A stretch of 64,000 nucleotides of DNA from Pseudomonas sp. v388. GTDB taxonomy: Bacteria > Pseudomonadota > Gammaproteobacteria > Pseudomonadales > Pseudomonadaceae. Numbering within the stretch: position 1 is the stretch's first letter; each line of letters begins with the position of its first letter. This document shows, in pieces, positions 54,258 through 63,810 of the stretch. Under the pieces are notes generated by a model. The model worked only from the letters and a program-made list of their open reading frames with translations. It had not been told where the DNA came from and did not search any database. The position numbers were made by a program, and so were the translations under genes. The DNA lies in assembly GCF_003935425.1 (NCBI RefSeq), contig NZ_RHQN01000008.1:124001-188000 (forward strand). The letters run 5' to 3'.

Positions 54258-54283
54258 AAACGGGCCTCAGGGCCCGTTTTTCT
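54258..54283 (+). terminator. Rho-independent terminator of the TerC/CBS gene
   Basis: Stem AAACGGGCC/GGCCCGTTT with a short loop TCAG, followed by TTTTTC, 19 bp after the stop. Confidence 0.9.
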
Positions 54284-54399
54284 TTGCTCATCAGTTGATC
54301 GTCTGTTAGACGCGAGGAGTGGCGAGCCTTGGTCTATCCTGCGTCATTGCCACGTGGCTTCAACGCGCAGTCAGCCACACCCATAGCACGGAGACTGTC

Positions 54400-54672
54400 A
54401 TGACTGCCGCTTTTACCTTCAACCCCAACCTGACCTACGACGTGATCTCGACCCGCAAGGCCTATCCGGTCTGGCGGATTCGAGAACGCAAGGTTTACGC
54501 GTATCTGGAGCACGACCCGCGCCGTGACTGGAGCGGTGAAATAGGGACGTTGAGCCTCGGCACACCACAGCGTCTGGTCGACCATGATGGTCAGACCATC
54601 GCCTACATCGTCGGCGCCGAGGTCAGGGATATCAAAGGGCAGAGGTTCGCGCTGACCGAGGTCAAGGACTGA
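54400..54672 (+). CDS. Small hypothetical protein
   Basis: 90 residues with a good CACGGAGACTGTC ribosome site. The sequence is beta-rich (YDVISTRKAYPVWRIRERKVYAYLEHDPRRDW, then GQTIAYIVGAEVRDIKGQRFAL) and cytoplasmic. No family is recognised. The frame extends upstream, but the ribosome site fixes this start. Confidence 0.65.
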   Translation: MTAAFTFNPNLTYDVISTRKAYPVWRIRERKVYAYLEHDPRRDWSGEIGTLSLGTPQRLVDHDGQTIAYIVGAEVRDIKGQRFALTEVKD

Positions 54673-54683
54673 CGGAAGCAGGC

Positions 54684-54760
54684 TTTCAATCCACTCGACG
54701 CGGGCTCGCTCTGGCCAGTGACTGGCGGATCGTAGGAGCGAGCCGGGAGTTCGGGAACCT
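54684..54760. repeat. Degenerate REP pair
   Basis: GCGGGCTCGCTCTGG and GTAGGAGCGAGCCGGG face each other with about 25 bp between. This resembles the REP pairs seen at four other sites in the window. Confidence 0.6.
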
Positions 54761-54763
54761 GCA

Positions 54764-55339
54764 CTAACCGCGACGCGGCCGGGACACCACTGATTCAATA
54801 TTCTTGCGCCCGATCAGCCTGGGTTGCGCAGGCTCGACAGCCTCGTCGGACGGCGCCAGCCACTTGAACATCACCAGGCAATCCACCAGCCCCAGTTGAG
54901 CGTGGCGATACGCCTTGGGCAGACGCCCGACAGTTTCAAAGCCCAGCTTGTTCCACAGCGCCACGGCAACTTCATTGCTGGCGACCACCGAGTTGAACTG
55001 CATGGCCAGAAAGCCGCTGTCACGTGCCAGTTGCTGGGAGTGCTCGCACATCAACCGCGCCACCCCACGCCCGCGCGCCGCCTCGGTGACCATGTAGCCG
55101 CAGTTGCAGACATGACTGCCCGGCCCGGCGGCGTTGGCCTTGAGGTAATAACTGCCGAGCAGCACCCCGTCTTCCTCGGCCACCAGCGTGTGCAGCGGGT
55201 AGCCAAACCACAGTTCACGCGCCTGCTCCTTGGTCAGCGCGGGGTCGTAGGCGTAGGTCTGCCGGGCAGCTACAACGGCCTGGAAGGTGGGCCAGAAATG
55301 CTCGAAGTCTTCGGGCGTCATGGGGCGGATCTGGATCAT
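54764..55339 (-). CDS. GNAT-family N-acetyltransferase
   Basis: 191 residues. Starts MIQIRPMTPEDFEHFWPTF; the acetyl-CoA motif is VTEAARGRGVARLMCEHS and is followed by FNSVVASNEVAVALWNKLGFETVGRLPKAY, a standard GNAT C-terminal half. The substrate is unknown. ATG 55339 has AAGGA at 6 bp. It lies at the edge of the T6SS cargo island and is probably unrelated to it. Confidence 0.9.
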   Translation of the reverse strand: MIQIRPMTPEDFEHFWPTFQAVVAARQTYAYDPALTKEQARELWFGYPLHTLVAEEDGVLLGSYYLKANAAGPGSHVCNCGYMVTEAARGRGVARLMCEHSQQLARDSGFLAMQFNSVVASNEVAVALWNKLGFETVGRLPKAYRHAQLGLVDCLVMFKWLAPSDEAVEPAQPRLIGRKNIESVVSRPRRG

Positions 55340-55467
55340 GGGGGTCCTTGGGGGAGTTCTAGACGTCCGTACCTTTCGGGACGGCAAACGGATAGCCAAA
55401 CGATGGCAGCAACCTTATTCGCTCTACCGATAAGTGTGCAATATATCGATGCTCGCTTGATCGTCAG

Positions 55468-56703
55468 TCATCCACGCTCAGGCAAGCGCAGGCACTGATA
55501 GTCCTGAGAGTCCGGAGTGATTTCGACACCGGCGGCTTCTAATGCCCGGTAGTAATCCTGAATTCTTATCGTGTCCGACAGCCGGGCCTGGATGATGCAC
55601 GCATGCTGCTGCCATGGGTATCGTTCCAGCTGCGCTCGAAGACGTCTTTCTCCACCCGTTTTCCAGCCTGTGACGGCCTGATTGCGCCATCGACGCTCCG
55701 GTCGGCCGGTACGCGAATCGTATTGGGCAGTGACCGGATCGAGATGTCGACTCCGCTCCAGAACAGGTAGATCCGGTAAAGGCTGCGTCACATCCATGTA
55801 GCGCTGCAGGCAATCCCAGAATGCCAAGGCGTTGACCCGGTCGATCTCAATATGATGCATCTTCCCGGCCAGGCTAATCGAATTGCCTGTATATCGATGG
55901 CGCAAAACGATGCTGTGCAGAGGGAAGCCATAATTAATAGGAGCGACTTCTAGAACAGCATCGAACTCTTCAAAAGGGGCCACGAAGGGACGGCGGAGCC
56001 GGCGTCTGAATCGGACCATGCCGTCTGCCCGGTTGAATTCGCCGCTTTCATGTGGAGAGCATAAGTTACGCAGCCATAACATCCCATCGCAGCCAACAGT
56101 GCCCATTAAATAAACAAATACGCTGCCCCAATAGCTGATGTGCAGTTCAGTTGAGCCCAATAATGTTCCCTTGAAGTGAAAAAGTAAAAAGGTGCAGACC
56201 GCTATGGCGGATAGCTGGAGGCAGTGGGCGGCCTTGTGGTAAATAACGAAGAGGAAGAGTGAAGTGACGATCGTGAGCGACATGACAGGCGCTGATGATG
56301 CAATGATTTTGTGAGCAAGTTCAGACTCAACCTCTGTCGACAGTGAGGGTAAAAACCCCGCACTCCAAACTATCCAGCCGGTGGGGAAACACATTATTCT
56401 TAATGCGATGAGGAGGCCGGCAGTCACGCTTGTATCGTTGAGTTTCCAGCGTTTGGCATTACAAGCGGCTTCTGATGAGGGGATAGCGTTTTCTCTATGG
56501 TCATCATGCCGATGCTGTTCGTCTTCCAGTTGAGCGGATATTATGCTTACTGGTTCCAGGTGGGCGTAGGAGCCGTGGGCCAGGTGAGTGGTAAATATTC
56601 CGTTGTGATTACGGTCGCAGATAAACTGCGCTGATGGCATGCGGGTGGCGCTGTCGCTTCGGTAACAGGTGTCGGAATAGTCAGATGTAGTGCTTGGTGT
56701 CAT
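55468..56703 (-). CDS. Multi-span membrane protein downstream of a T6SS effector (immunity/accessory candidate)
   Basis: 411 residues. An N-terminal hydrophilic segment (1-90), about four or five spans between 92 and 215 (TAGLLIALRIMCF, SLTIVTSLFLFVIYH, LSAIAVCTFLLFHF, SVFVYLMGTVGC), then a soluble C-terminal half with RRRLRRPFVAPFEEFDAVLEV and ALAFWDCLQRYMD. GC content is lower than in the flanking chromosome. It follows the 237-residue membrane protein by 55 bp. Its position last in an hcp-vgrG-effector operon makes it a candidate immunity or accessory protein. No family recognised. Confidence 0.65.
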   Translation of the reverse strand: MTPSTTSDYSDTCYRSDSATRMPSAQFICDRNHNGIFTTHLAHGSYAHLEPVSIISAQLEDEQHRHDDHRENAIPSSEAACNAKRWKLNDTSVTAGLLIALRIMCFPTGWIVWSAGFLPSLSTEVESELAHKIIASSAPVMSLTIVTSLFLFVIYHKAAHCLQLSAIAVCTFLLFHFKGTLLGSTELHISYWGSVFVYLMGTVGCDGMLWLRNLCSPHESGEFNRADGMVRFRRRLRRPFVAPFEEFDAVLEVAPINYGFPLHSIVLRHRYTGNSISLAGKMHHIEIDRVNALAFWDCLQRYMDVTQPLPDLPVLERSRHLDPVTAQYDSRTGRPERRWRNQAVTGWKTGGERRLRAQLERYPWQQHACIIQARLSDTIRIQDYYRALEAAGVEITPDSQDYQCLRLPERG

Positions 56704-56758
56704 GTGGTTTTTTCAGCTGCTGCGGATTCTGATAGGGTGGAAGACGTCTTCAGGGGGT

Positions 56759-57472
56759 TTAGAGCAAGTCCAAGTCCCATTTTTTTTCCATAAACTCTGC
56801 GGTTGGGGGAAGAGACGTTCTCAAGATTGCCAGGTACTTCTCAAACAATTCATCATCGGGAAGCCTCGCTTCAAAACCCAAGGTTATGTCAGTGCGATGA
56901 GTGACGATGACTCTTCGCTTTCGGTCAACGGTCACGAAGTTGTATTCGTGCCAGGGCAGGCTGTCCTCATGGGTTACCGGGTTTTGCCAATTCATCAAGC
57001 GTAGTGCGGCAAGGAAGCCGATGGCGGCAGGCCCCACTAGAAAGAGCAGGGAGCCGGTGAACAGCGCTACTCCCACGAAAGCAAGCATGCAGATAACTGC
57101 GACGGTTTTGATAATTCCGGTTTCTAGAGTGGAGTAATACACTTGATGGTCGAGCGTGGCGTGATCCTCATAAATCTGATAATGGTATGCGGTTTTTTGT
57201 CGAGCCATTTTAAGATAAAAGGCTAAGAATCCGAGTGCCACGCAAATGAAAATGGCTAAGAACTTTGAATCATCCAGTAATGCATCCCTCCAGATAGTAA
57301 AAAACATTCCCCAGCTCATGAGGTTTGCGGCCGTAACTAAAAGTTGTCCTTCAAGTCTCCTGGCTGGGGAGCCGGGCATTTGATGTATTGACCAGGAGAA
57401 AATGCTTTTATTTTGAGTAGGGGGTGTCATATAGGCTGGGCTGCAGTCTGTTTGAGACGGAGTGAGTTTCAA
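56759..57472 (-). CDS. Predicted T6SS immunity protein, 3-4 membrane spans
   Basis: 237 residues when read from the TTG at 57472, which overlaps the effector stop by 4 bp and has AGGGGA six bases upstream; ATG 57430 is possible but has no ribosome site. Spans: LLVTAANLMSWGMFF, FLAIFICVALGFLAFYL, IIKTVAVICMLAFVGVALF, LLFLVGPAAIGFLAALRL. A soluble tail ends in MEKKWDLDLL. Size, topology and place resemble TsiV2, the immunity protein of VasX. The gene is distinctly AT-rich, suggesting exchange with the toxin end. Confidence 0.65.
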   Translation of the reverse strand: MKLTPSQTDCSPAYMTPPTQNKSIFSWSIHQMPGSPARRLEGQLLVTAANLMSWGMFFTIWRDALLDDSKFLAIFICVALGFLAFYLKMARQKTAYHYQIYEDHATLDHQVYYSTLETGIIKTVAVICMLAFVGVALFTGSLLFLVGPAAIGFLAALRLMNWQNPVTHEDSLPWHEYNFVTVDRKRRVIVTHRTDITLGFEARLPDDELFEKYLAILRTSLPPTAEFMEKKWDLDLL

Positions 57473-60400
57473 GATTGGTCCCCTGCTGACCCGAACGGTA
57501 TTTCCAAGGATATGGTTTCCGTCGGATCTGCTGTCTGCACGGTCAGATTGGTTTTGATTAGCCCATCTGAAGTCATCTCGCCACCCGGCTTGAGGTTGAT
57601 TTGGTAGAGATATTCTCTGATCCCTGGGTCGCTGATTAGGGTTCCTGCAGGAGGCTGGATCATCAGTTCAATGAACGCTGCGGTTTTAGGCAGTGGGACC
57701 CATACTTGCCAGAGGATTGGCTTGTTTGAGGGTGGTACTTTTGGGAAATACATCTCTTCAGTGTTTTTTCCATATCGCTCATCAATGGTTGCAAAATGCT
57801 CTGCGCTACCAAAACGTCCGTTGTTCAGGAACTGCTGAGCAATTGAAGTCTTACTTTTCTCAGTAACTAACACACCATAGGGACGCTCGGTGCTGATGAT
57901 GGTGAGGCGCAGGGTTTCACCTCGTGCAGTGCTAGGTAGCGAAATTTGAATCCACGCGCCGTTTAGCACAGTCTGAGGAATATAGCCGGACCTGCCTACC
58001 CATTCCAAACGATCCTCGCATGTGCTTCTCACAAAAATACTTGGACTGTTTTGAATTGCTAACAATGTTCTGATTTCTTCAGCATGTCCAGCAGGCGTGT
58101 CTTGAAGGCGATGCTCGTTGGAAATAGACCATGACGACTTGCGGAGCCACCAACCCACGCTGTCTTGCTGGATATAATTTAAGACCACTGTGCCGATTAT
58201 ATAAACGATCCCCGCAATTGCTAACGCTGCCGTGAACCATGAACTCAACACTGCTGCAGCCACGCTACTTGAGGGTGATAGACCGGCTATCACCTGTGCT
58301 ATTGCGCCCAGCTGCATGGCTCCCACTGCGATTGCTTTAGCTCTGATGCCGTTTGACTCGTCGGTGGTTCTCGCGGTTTTCAAGTCTTCATAAAGATCGT
58401 AAACCTCCAGAGTAGCAGCAATTACTCCAGCCACTCCTACTGCCACTATTCCAACCCGAAATCCATGGACTGCATTTCCCCAAGCGCTATCTCCGCGACC
58501 TATCCAATACGCTGACGACCGCTGGAGAATTCCAACAGTTTTACCTTCGATTATGACCGGCTGTGCGGTCTTGACCACCGCCCAAGGCGTTTCTACAAAA
58601 ACACTCATCAACAGGTTTAAGCTATAACCCAAACCATAACCGACCTTGATCATATCTCTTTCGCTGAACTCTCCGTCACGTGTCAATTCTCCGTACAGCA
58701 ATGCGGTGTTGATGAAATTCATCATTAATACACCCCAGGTGACAGTGGTCGCTAACCCTGCGCCCAAATGAATTATCCACTCCTTTGCGCGAGCCTCCCA
58801 GTGTTTAAGTGTTTTAAGTCCCGACTCTATATGAGCGTGCATCTGATTGCGAAGTGCAAGCGCTGACTGTTGTTCCTGATAGTCAATGGCGATGGGGAAT
58901 TGAAGCATGTGTTTCTGAATGTCATCCTGAACTTGAGAAATCTGATGAGATAAGCTTTTACGGTCGTAGGTCGTGCGCGGGTGAACCCAGCTGTTTCTCA
59001 GTTTCGTGATTTTATGATCGAGTAATATATAGTTTTCTTTCCAGGTTTTAAGCTTGGCACCCACCTTCGCATCGATAGCCACCTTATGCTTGGAATCAAG
59101 CAGAACCTGACCAATCATGAAACTTCGGAACAGTGCCAGAATATCTTTCTTTTTGCCTTTGCTATACCTGGCGTCAACCGGAATCAAGGCGACAACGATG
59201 CTTTCCGCTACAGTCCTACCTTTACCGCTCGCCAACTCGCGGAGCGCGCTATAAGTATCGCGTGCCGATTGCGTGAGCTTCTTCATCCAGGCAGCTTCAG
59301 CGACATCCGGATGGTTCAAGGCAGCATTGATCTCGCCAGCCCGGGTGGCCAGGTTGGTGTAGTCGTTCATTCCCTTCAGAAGTCTGTCGGCCTCCTGATG
59401 CAGGGCCTCTTTGATTGCCGGGGAAAACCCATAGCGCAACGTACCGAACAGACTGGTTGCATGCTTCTCTTGCTCGAGCAGCCAGCCATGGGCGTCGATG
59501 TCCTGGCTGTAGACAGTCAGTAGCTCGCTCATCACCGTCTGCAGATACAGCAGGCTTTTCACATGAGTGGTATCAACGAACAACACGGCCGGGTCCAGGC
59601 CTATGTGGTCTGCCCACATCCGGAAGTCAGCCTGAGTGTCGCGAATCTGTTGCAACAGCTTTTCGGCGGTCGGTTGGTGTGTGGCGATGTAAGCTCGAGC
59701 TCGTTTCAGGTCGACCTCGCGGCGCCATTTCGCACGGGGCTTCCAGGCCTCGAAATCCTTGCGGTCGGGAGTCGTGCCGTATTTTTCCGAGAGGGCGCTT
59801 TTCATCTCCGGACTCTTGGCGAATTCCCGATCGACATACGAGTCGTGGAGAATTCCTCCCGTCACCACGATTTCTTCCAGCTCCAACTGGTCCAGATATT
59901 CGTCAACTTCTTGAAGGTAACGCTGCGTCCGTACCACATCCCCCTTCACCGACGCCGGCAACCCATCGGGATCGTCACTGCTGGCACACAGATTGGTAAC
60001 GACCTTCGCCATCTCCAGCTTGTGCCCGTGCTCGTCTTGCCAAACCCGATATGCCGCCTGATCTGCTGCCAGCTGCAATCCAAGGTCGTTTAGCATCGCC
60101 AGCGGGTCGTCGAGAGCGATCAGCAGGGCGCTGTTTTTGTCAGGAACGCTGCCTAGCCAGTAGACGTCGGCACCCACCGGTGAAAACAGCGGTTTGCAGG
60201 ACACGTCGGTTTGCGTAACTCCGGCTTCAGTGTTGCTGGTTGGCACGGAGGAGTCATCGAAGCGGCTGTCCGGTGTGGCGTTGCCAGGGTCGATATCGGC
60301 CACGGCTTCAGCGATGCGCCTAAGAGGCAGGGTGCCGGGCTCGGCCATGGTGATGCAGTAGCCTGCCAGATCGAGCGGCTTCATCCATGTGGCGCGGCTG

Positions 60401-60885
60401 TCGGCGTTCGAGCGCATGTGCTCGCAGAGTCGCCAGGTCCACTGCATGGGCGAAAAGGCCAGATGCAGACGATTGAGGCGCGGATAGAGCAGATGAGGTT
60501 TGGCCTCGCCCACGCCACGTCGGGTGTCCTGACCCAAGTGGGCGTCAGTCCAGACGATGCGGGTCAGGCTGGCGTCGGCGGCATTGACCGCGTACTCATG
60601 AAAAGTGCGATCCGTTTCATCGAACACATAGACATACCCGTCGTACAGCTGACGCAGCGTATAGCGGCGGGTTTCGAGTTCGGGCAACAGGGCCCAGTTG
60701 CCGGTCTTGGGCAACGGTTTGAGCTTGTCGGGCTCGGCGTCGTAGCGTGACCTGTCCAGCGCATAGCGGACCGGGACAATGGCGGCTTCCTGGCCCTTGA
60801 ATGGGCAGCTGCTCGTTTCAGTCGCAGGCGTTCGTTCAAAGAGAACATTGCGGCGTTGTTCCGGTGTTCCGTGCTTGTCAGTCAT
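57469..60885 (-). CDS. VasX/BTH_I2691-like T6SS membrane-active effector
   Basis: 1138 residues. The N-terminus (about 28-180) has the VasX-N pattern: IVPVRYALD, YTLRQLYDGYVYVFDE, FHEYAVNA. A helical middle (200-700) is followed by five hydrophobic segments near 704-728, 747-770, 807-826, 851-872 and 875-903, typical of pore-forming colicin-like effectors. The last 230 residues are soluble and beta-rich. VasX-type toxins are secreted by T6SS and permeabilise target membranes. It overlaps the DUF4123 gene (8 bp) and the first membrane protein gene (4 bp). GC falls towards its 3' end. Confidence 0.85.
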   Translation of the reverse strand: MTDKHGTPEQRRNVLFERTPATETSSCPFKGQEAAIVPVRYALDRSRYDAEPDKLKPLPKTGNWALLPELETRRYTLRQLYDGYVYVFDETDRTFHEYAVNAADASLTRIVWTDAHLGQDTRRGVGEAKPHLLYPRLNRLHLAFSPMQWTWRLCEHMRSNADSRATWMKPLDLAGYCITMAEPGTLPLRRIAEAVADIDPGNATPDSRFDDSSVPTSNTEAGVTQTDVSCKPLFSPVGADVYWLGSVPDKNSALLIALDDPLAMLNDLGLQLAADQAAYRVWQDEHGHKLEMAKVVTNLCASSDDPDGLPASVKGDVVRTQRYLQEVDEYLDQLELEEIVVTGGILHDSYVDREFAKSPEMKSALSEKYGTTPDRKDFEAWKPRAKWRREVDLKRARAYIATHQPTAEKLLQQIRDTQADFRMWADHIGLDPAVLFVDTTHVKSLLYLQTVMSELLTVYSQDIDAHGWLLEQEKHATSLFGTLRYGFSPAIKEALHQEADRLLKGMNDYTNLATRAGEINAALNHPDVAEAAWMKKLTQSARDTYSALRELASGKGRTVAESIVVALIPVDARYSKGKKKDILALFRSFMIGQVLLDSKHKVAIDAKVGAKLKTWKENYILLDHKITKLRNSWVHPRTTYDRKSLSHQISQVQDDIQKHMLQFPIAIDYQEQQSALALRNQMHAHIESGLKTLKHWEARAKEWIIHLGAGLATTVTWGVLMMNFINTALLYGELTRDGEFSERDMIKVGYGLGYSLNLLMSVFVETPWAVVKTAQPVIIEGKTVGILQRSSAYWIGRGDSAWGNAVHGFRVGIVAVGVAGVIAATLEVYDLYEDLKTARTTDESNGIRAKAIAVGAMQLGAIAQVIAGLSPSSSVAAAVLSSWFTAALAIAGIVYIIGTVVLNYIQQDSVGWWLRKSSWSISNEHRLQDTPAGHAEEIRTLLAIQNSPSIFVRSTCEDRLEWVGRSGYIPQTVLNGAWIQISLPSTARGETLRLTIISTERPYGVLVTEKSKTSIAQQFLNNGRFGSAEHFATIDERYGKNTEEMYFPKVPPSNKPILWQVWVPLPKTAAFIELMIQPPAGTLISDPGIREYLYQINLKPGGEMTSDGLIKTNLTVQTADPTETISLEIPFGSAGDQS

Positions 60886-61750
60886 GCGTGGCCTCCTTGG
60901 CGGCTTGGATGCGGAACTTGTCCAGGGCCTCGATACGCACTTCGGGCGCCAGGCGTGTCTGGTCGGGATGCTCGATGGCCCAGCGCCGGTAAGGCGTGTC
61001 GGGCTGCTCAGTGAAGTCCAGTCCCCAGTCCTGGCAAAGTTCCGCCCAGGTCACCAGTGCCACTTCGCTCACCAGCCCCCATCGCCGCGCACCATCGAGG
61101 GCGCGCTCCAGCCAATTATCGATCCCGGCCCCGTTGTGTTCGGCAAAGGTCTCGCTGTTGCGCGAGTTGAGCCAGTCGTAGAGGCGCTCTTTTAATATCC
61201 AGACAAACGCTTGCTGCAGTGCCGCGAGCTGGGGTTCGCCCAACAGTGAGAACCTTGCTTCCCAGGCACGTGCCGGGCGTTGTCGGACAAAATGGGTAAA
61301 GGGGACTTGTGGCGCCGGTTGCCAGCTGTGCACGGGCGTGGGAACCCAGATGTGCTCGACAGGCCCCAGAATCTGATCGAGGTGGTCGGCGTTGTAGCTG
61401 GACAACCAGTAATGCAGAACTACCGGGTCCGCGAAGCGCAGCAGGCTGCATTGGCCCAGATGGTCGGGTGGCGACACAAAGTGCCGCAAATGGTCGGCGA
61501 CCGTGTGCGCCGCAGCGGGACTGTATAAAGCGCAGGCGTCCAGGTGCTGGCCGGGCGAAGTGCGCCACTCGTGAATCAATTTGGAAGGTGGCTCAGCCTG
61601 AACCAGCACCGGCCCCTGTTCCTTGATCCCCGCCCAGCGAGTGCTCAGGTACAAGGGTTTGATCGCCAGTGGCTCGCCTCGTTGGTAAAGCCGTTTGATG
61701 GCGTCCGGACGCAAGAGCCCGTCGATGAGCAGATAATTGGCTGAGTTCAT
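60878..61750 (-). CDS. DUF4123 T6SS effector adaptor/chaperone
   Basis: 290 residues. DUF4123 features: NYLLIDGLLRPDAIKRLYQ at the start and a central FADPVVLHYWL block. Proteins of this family (Tap/TEC) sit between vgrG and an effector and load the effector on the VgrG spike. ATG 61750 overlaps the vgrG stop (ATGA), and its own stop lies 8 bp inside the effector gene, so the three are translationally linked. Confidence 0.9.
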   Translation of the reverse strand: MNSANYLLIDGLLRPDAIKRLYQRGEPLAIKPLYLSTRWAGIKEQGPVLVQAEPPSKLIHEWRTSPGQHLDACALYSPAAAHTVADHLRHFVSPPDHLGQCSLLRFADPVVLHYWLSSYNADHLDQILGPVEHIWVPTPVHSWQPAPQVPFTHFVRQRPARAWEARFSLLGEPQLAALQQAFVWILKERLYDWLNSRNSETFAEHNGAGIDNWLERALDGARRWGLVSEVALVTWAELCQDWGLDFTEQPDTPYRRWAIEHPDQTRLAPEVRIEALDKFRIQAAKEATHD

Positions 61751-63762
61751 GACTTGGCTTCCCCGGCGGCCCGCTCACACATTTCACAGCGCGGGGTACG
61801 TCTGATCGCGGTGGCTTGCAACGGCGTCAGCGGCTCTCCCGGCGCATCGGCATCGGCCGGCTGGGTGGAACTCGGCAACAGTGGAGCGGCGGGCATGCCC
61901 ACCCCCGGCGCGCCGCCCGAATTGAGCTTGATCTGCGGGCCGCACAGGGTGATGCCGCTGGGGTCGACCTTGATGAAGCTGCCGCCGGCGGTGAGGGTGA
62001 TTTCCATCCCTGCGTCGATGACGACCTCGTTGGCTGCGAGGTGGACCTGCTGTCCGGCGCGTAACAGGTACGACGCGCCGATCTGAGCATGCACAGACTG
62101 GCCCACGGTCTGGTGATCGTTGGCACGAATCTCGGTCAGGCGATCGGCGTGGGTGACGCGGTGTTCCTCGGCCAGCAACTCGCTGTAGCTGTTGGCTTCC
62201 ACCCGGTCGTGACGCTCGTGGCCCACGCGGATCTTCTGATCGTGTTCGATGTTCTCGTCCCAGTCGCGCTGGGCGTGGATGAAAATCTGCTCCTGGTCCT
62301 TGCGATCCTCGATGCGCAGTTCGTTGAAGCCCTTGCCGCCGGGGCTGCTCAAGGACTTGAAAACGCTGCGCGTCTTGTGATCTGGCAACAGGTAGGGCGG
62401 CCGGTGTTCGGCGTGGTACAGGCAGCCGGTGATCACGGGCTGGTCGGGGTCGCCTTCCAGAAAGCTGACCAGCACTTCCATGCCCACTCGCGGGATCGCG
62501 ACGCTGCCGTAGCGGTTACCCGCCCAGCCCGAAGCCACCCGCAGCCAGCAACTGGTGGCCGCGTCGCGCTGGCCTTCGCGGTCCCAATGGAACTGCACCT
62601 TGACCCGGCCCAGCTCGTCGCAGTGAATGTCTTCGCCGTCGGGTCCGGTCACCAGAGCGGTCTGGCTGCCGGGAATGCGGGGTTTGACATGCCGCAGCGG
62701 TGGCCGATAGGGAACGCTGCCGGGGGTAGCGGTGAAGCGGTTGCGATAGCCCGCTCCGTCGGCTTTGCCGACCTTTCCCGAGGCGCGGAGGACCTGCGGC
62801 TGTTTACCCTCATGATGCACGTCGATCAAAAGCCATTGGTCATTGCACCGTTGGCTGGGATGGTCGGTCAGGCGCATGAGGTGGCCGCTTGCCAGGCACG
62901 GCTGATCACTGTGACCCTCGGCCAGCCGGTAATCGTGACGATGCCTTTCCAGCGCGCGACTGGCCAGTTGTGCTCCACGCGCGCGGTCGGTGTAGCGCGC
63001 TTGGTAGCTGTAGTCTTCGAGGTCCGGAACGGCGTCGCTTGCAGCGTCGCTGAACAGCTCCAGACGCGGTTTGCCGAAATGGTAGTCGCGGCGGGTCGTG
63101 CGACTGGTGCGGGTTTCCAGGCGCAGATTGAAGCGGCTGACGACAGGTTCATCGGCCACCATGCCGCCGGGCTGCTGGTAACGCAGCTCATCAATGATCT
63201 TGAAGGATCGCTGGTCGTCACCGAACACCAGGCTGTGGGCGTCGGGACTGTGTTCGAAGTGGAAGTGCCAGCCTTCTTCCTCGCACAGACGCTGAACGAA
63301 TTGGAGGTCTGACTCGTTGTATTGCACGCAATACTCGCGCTCGGAATAGGCGGCGCCCAGCTCGAAGCGATAGGTGGCGATGATGCCGTGTTCTTCCAGC
63401 AGCTGGCTGATGATCTCTTGCACGGTCAGGCGCTGGAAAATGCGCTGATTGATGCGATGAGCCATGTAGGCCAGCCGCGGACGCAGGGTTACCGAGTAGT
63501 GTTTGAGGCGGCCTCGCGGATCACGTTCTGCGACCCGGTCGATCAGCCCGTGAATGCCTTCGTGGCCGGCACCCATGCGCAGAAAAGCGGGTTTGCGCAG
63601 CAGGTTCTCCAGATCTTCCACGCCGATTTCGCTGACCAGTTCGAGTTCGAAGCAGAAGGGCTGGTTGATGGTCTCCTGGCCGCCGAATTCCAGTACCTGA
63701 AGGTCGTGGTCGACCCCGGCGATGCTGAGTTCGAACTGAGCCTTGTCTAAGAGTCTGTCCAT
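61747..63762 (-). CDS. vgrG: Type VI secretion spike protein VgrG (TssI)
   Basis: 671 residues. The gp27-like half has YSEREYCVQYNESDLQFVQRLCEEEGWHFHF and FKIIDELRYQQ. The gp5-like OB region has ASGWAGNRYGSVAIPRVGMEVLVSFLEGDPDQPVITGCLYH. A C-terminal beta-prism repeat region follows (ANEVVIDAGMEITLTAGGSFIKVDPSGI). The C-terminus is short, with CEMCERAAGE and no added toxin domain, so the cargo is the separate effector downstream via DUF4123. Confidence 0.95.
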   Translation of the reverse strand: MDRLLDKAQFELSIAGVDHDLQVLEFGGQETINQPFCFELELVSEIGVEDLENLLRKPAFLRMGAGHEGIHGLIDRVAERDPRGRLKHYSVTLRPRLAYMAHRINQRIFQRLTVQEIISQLLEEHGIIATYRFELGAAYSEREYCVQYNESDLQFVQRLCEEEGWHFHFEHSPDAHSLVFGDDQRSFKIIDELRYQQPGGMVADEPVVSRFNLRLETRTSRTTRRDYHFGKPRLELFSDAASDAVPDLEDYSYQARYTDRARGAQLASRALERHRHDYRLAEGHSDQPCLASGHLMRLTDHPSQRCNDQWLLIDVHHEGKQPQVLRASGKVGKADGAGYRNRFTATPGSVPYRPPLRHVKPRIPGSQTALVTGPDGEDIHCDELGRVKVQFHWDREGQRDAATSCWLRVASGWAGNRYGSVAIPRVGMEVLVSFLEGDPDQPVITGCLYHAEHRPPYLLPDHKTRSVFKSLSSPGGKGFNELRIEDRKDQEQIFIHAQRDWDENIEHDQKIRVGHERHDRVEANSYSELLAEEHRVTHADRLTEIRANDHQTVGQSVHAQIGASYLLRAGQQVHLAANEVVIDAGMEITLTAGGSFIKVDPSGITLCGPQIKLNSGGAPGVGMPAAPLLPSSTQPADADAPGEPLTPLQATAIRRTPRCEMCERAAGEAKS

Positions 63763-63810
63763 TCCGTATCCCTGTGAACGGGTGGGTATCAGTCAATGAC
63801 CTGAGTGAGT

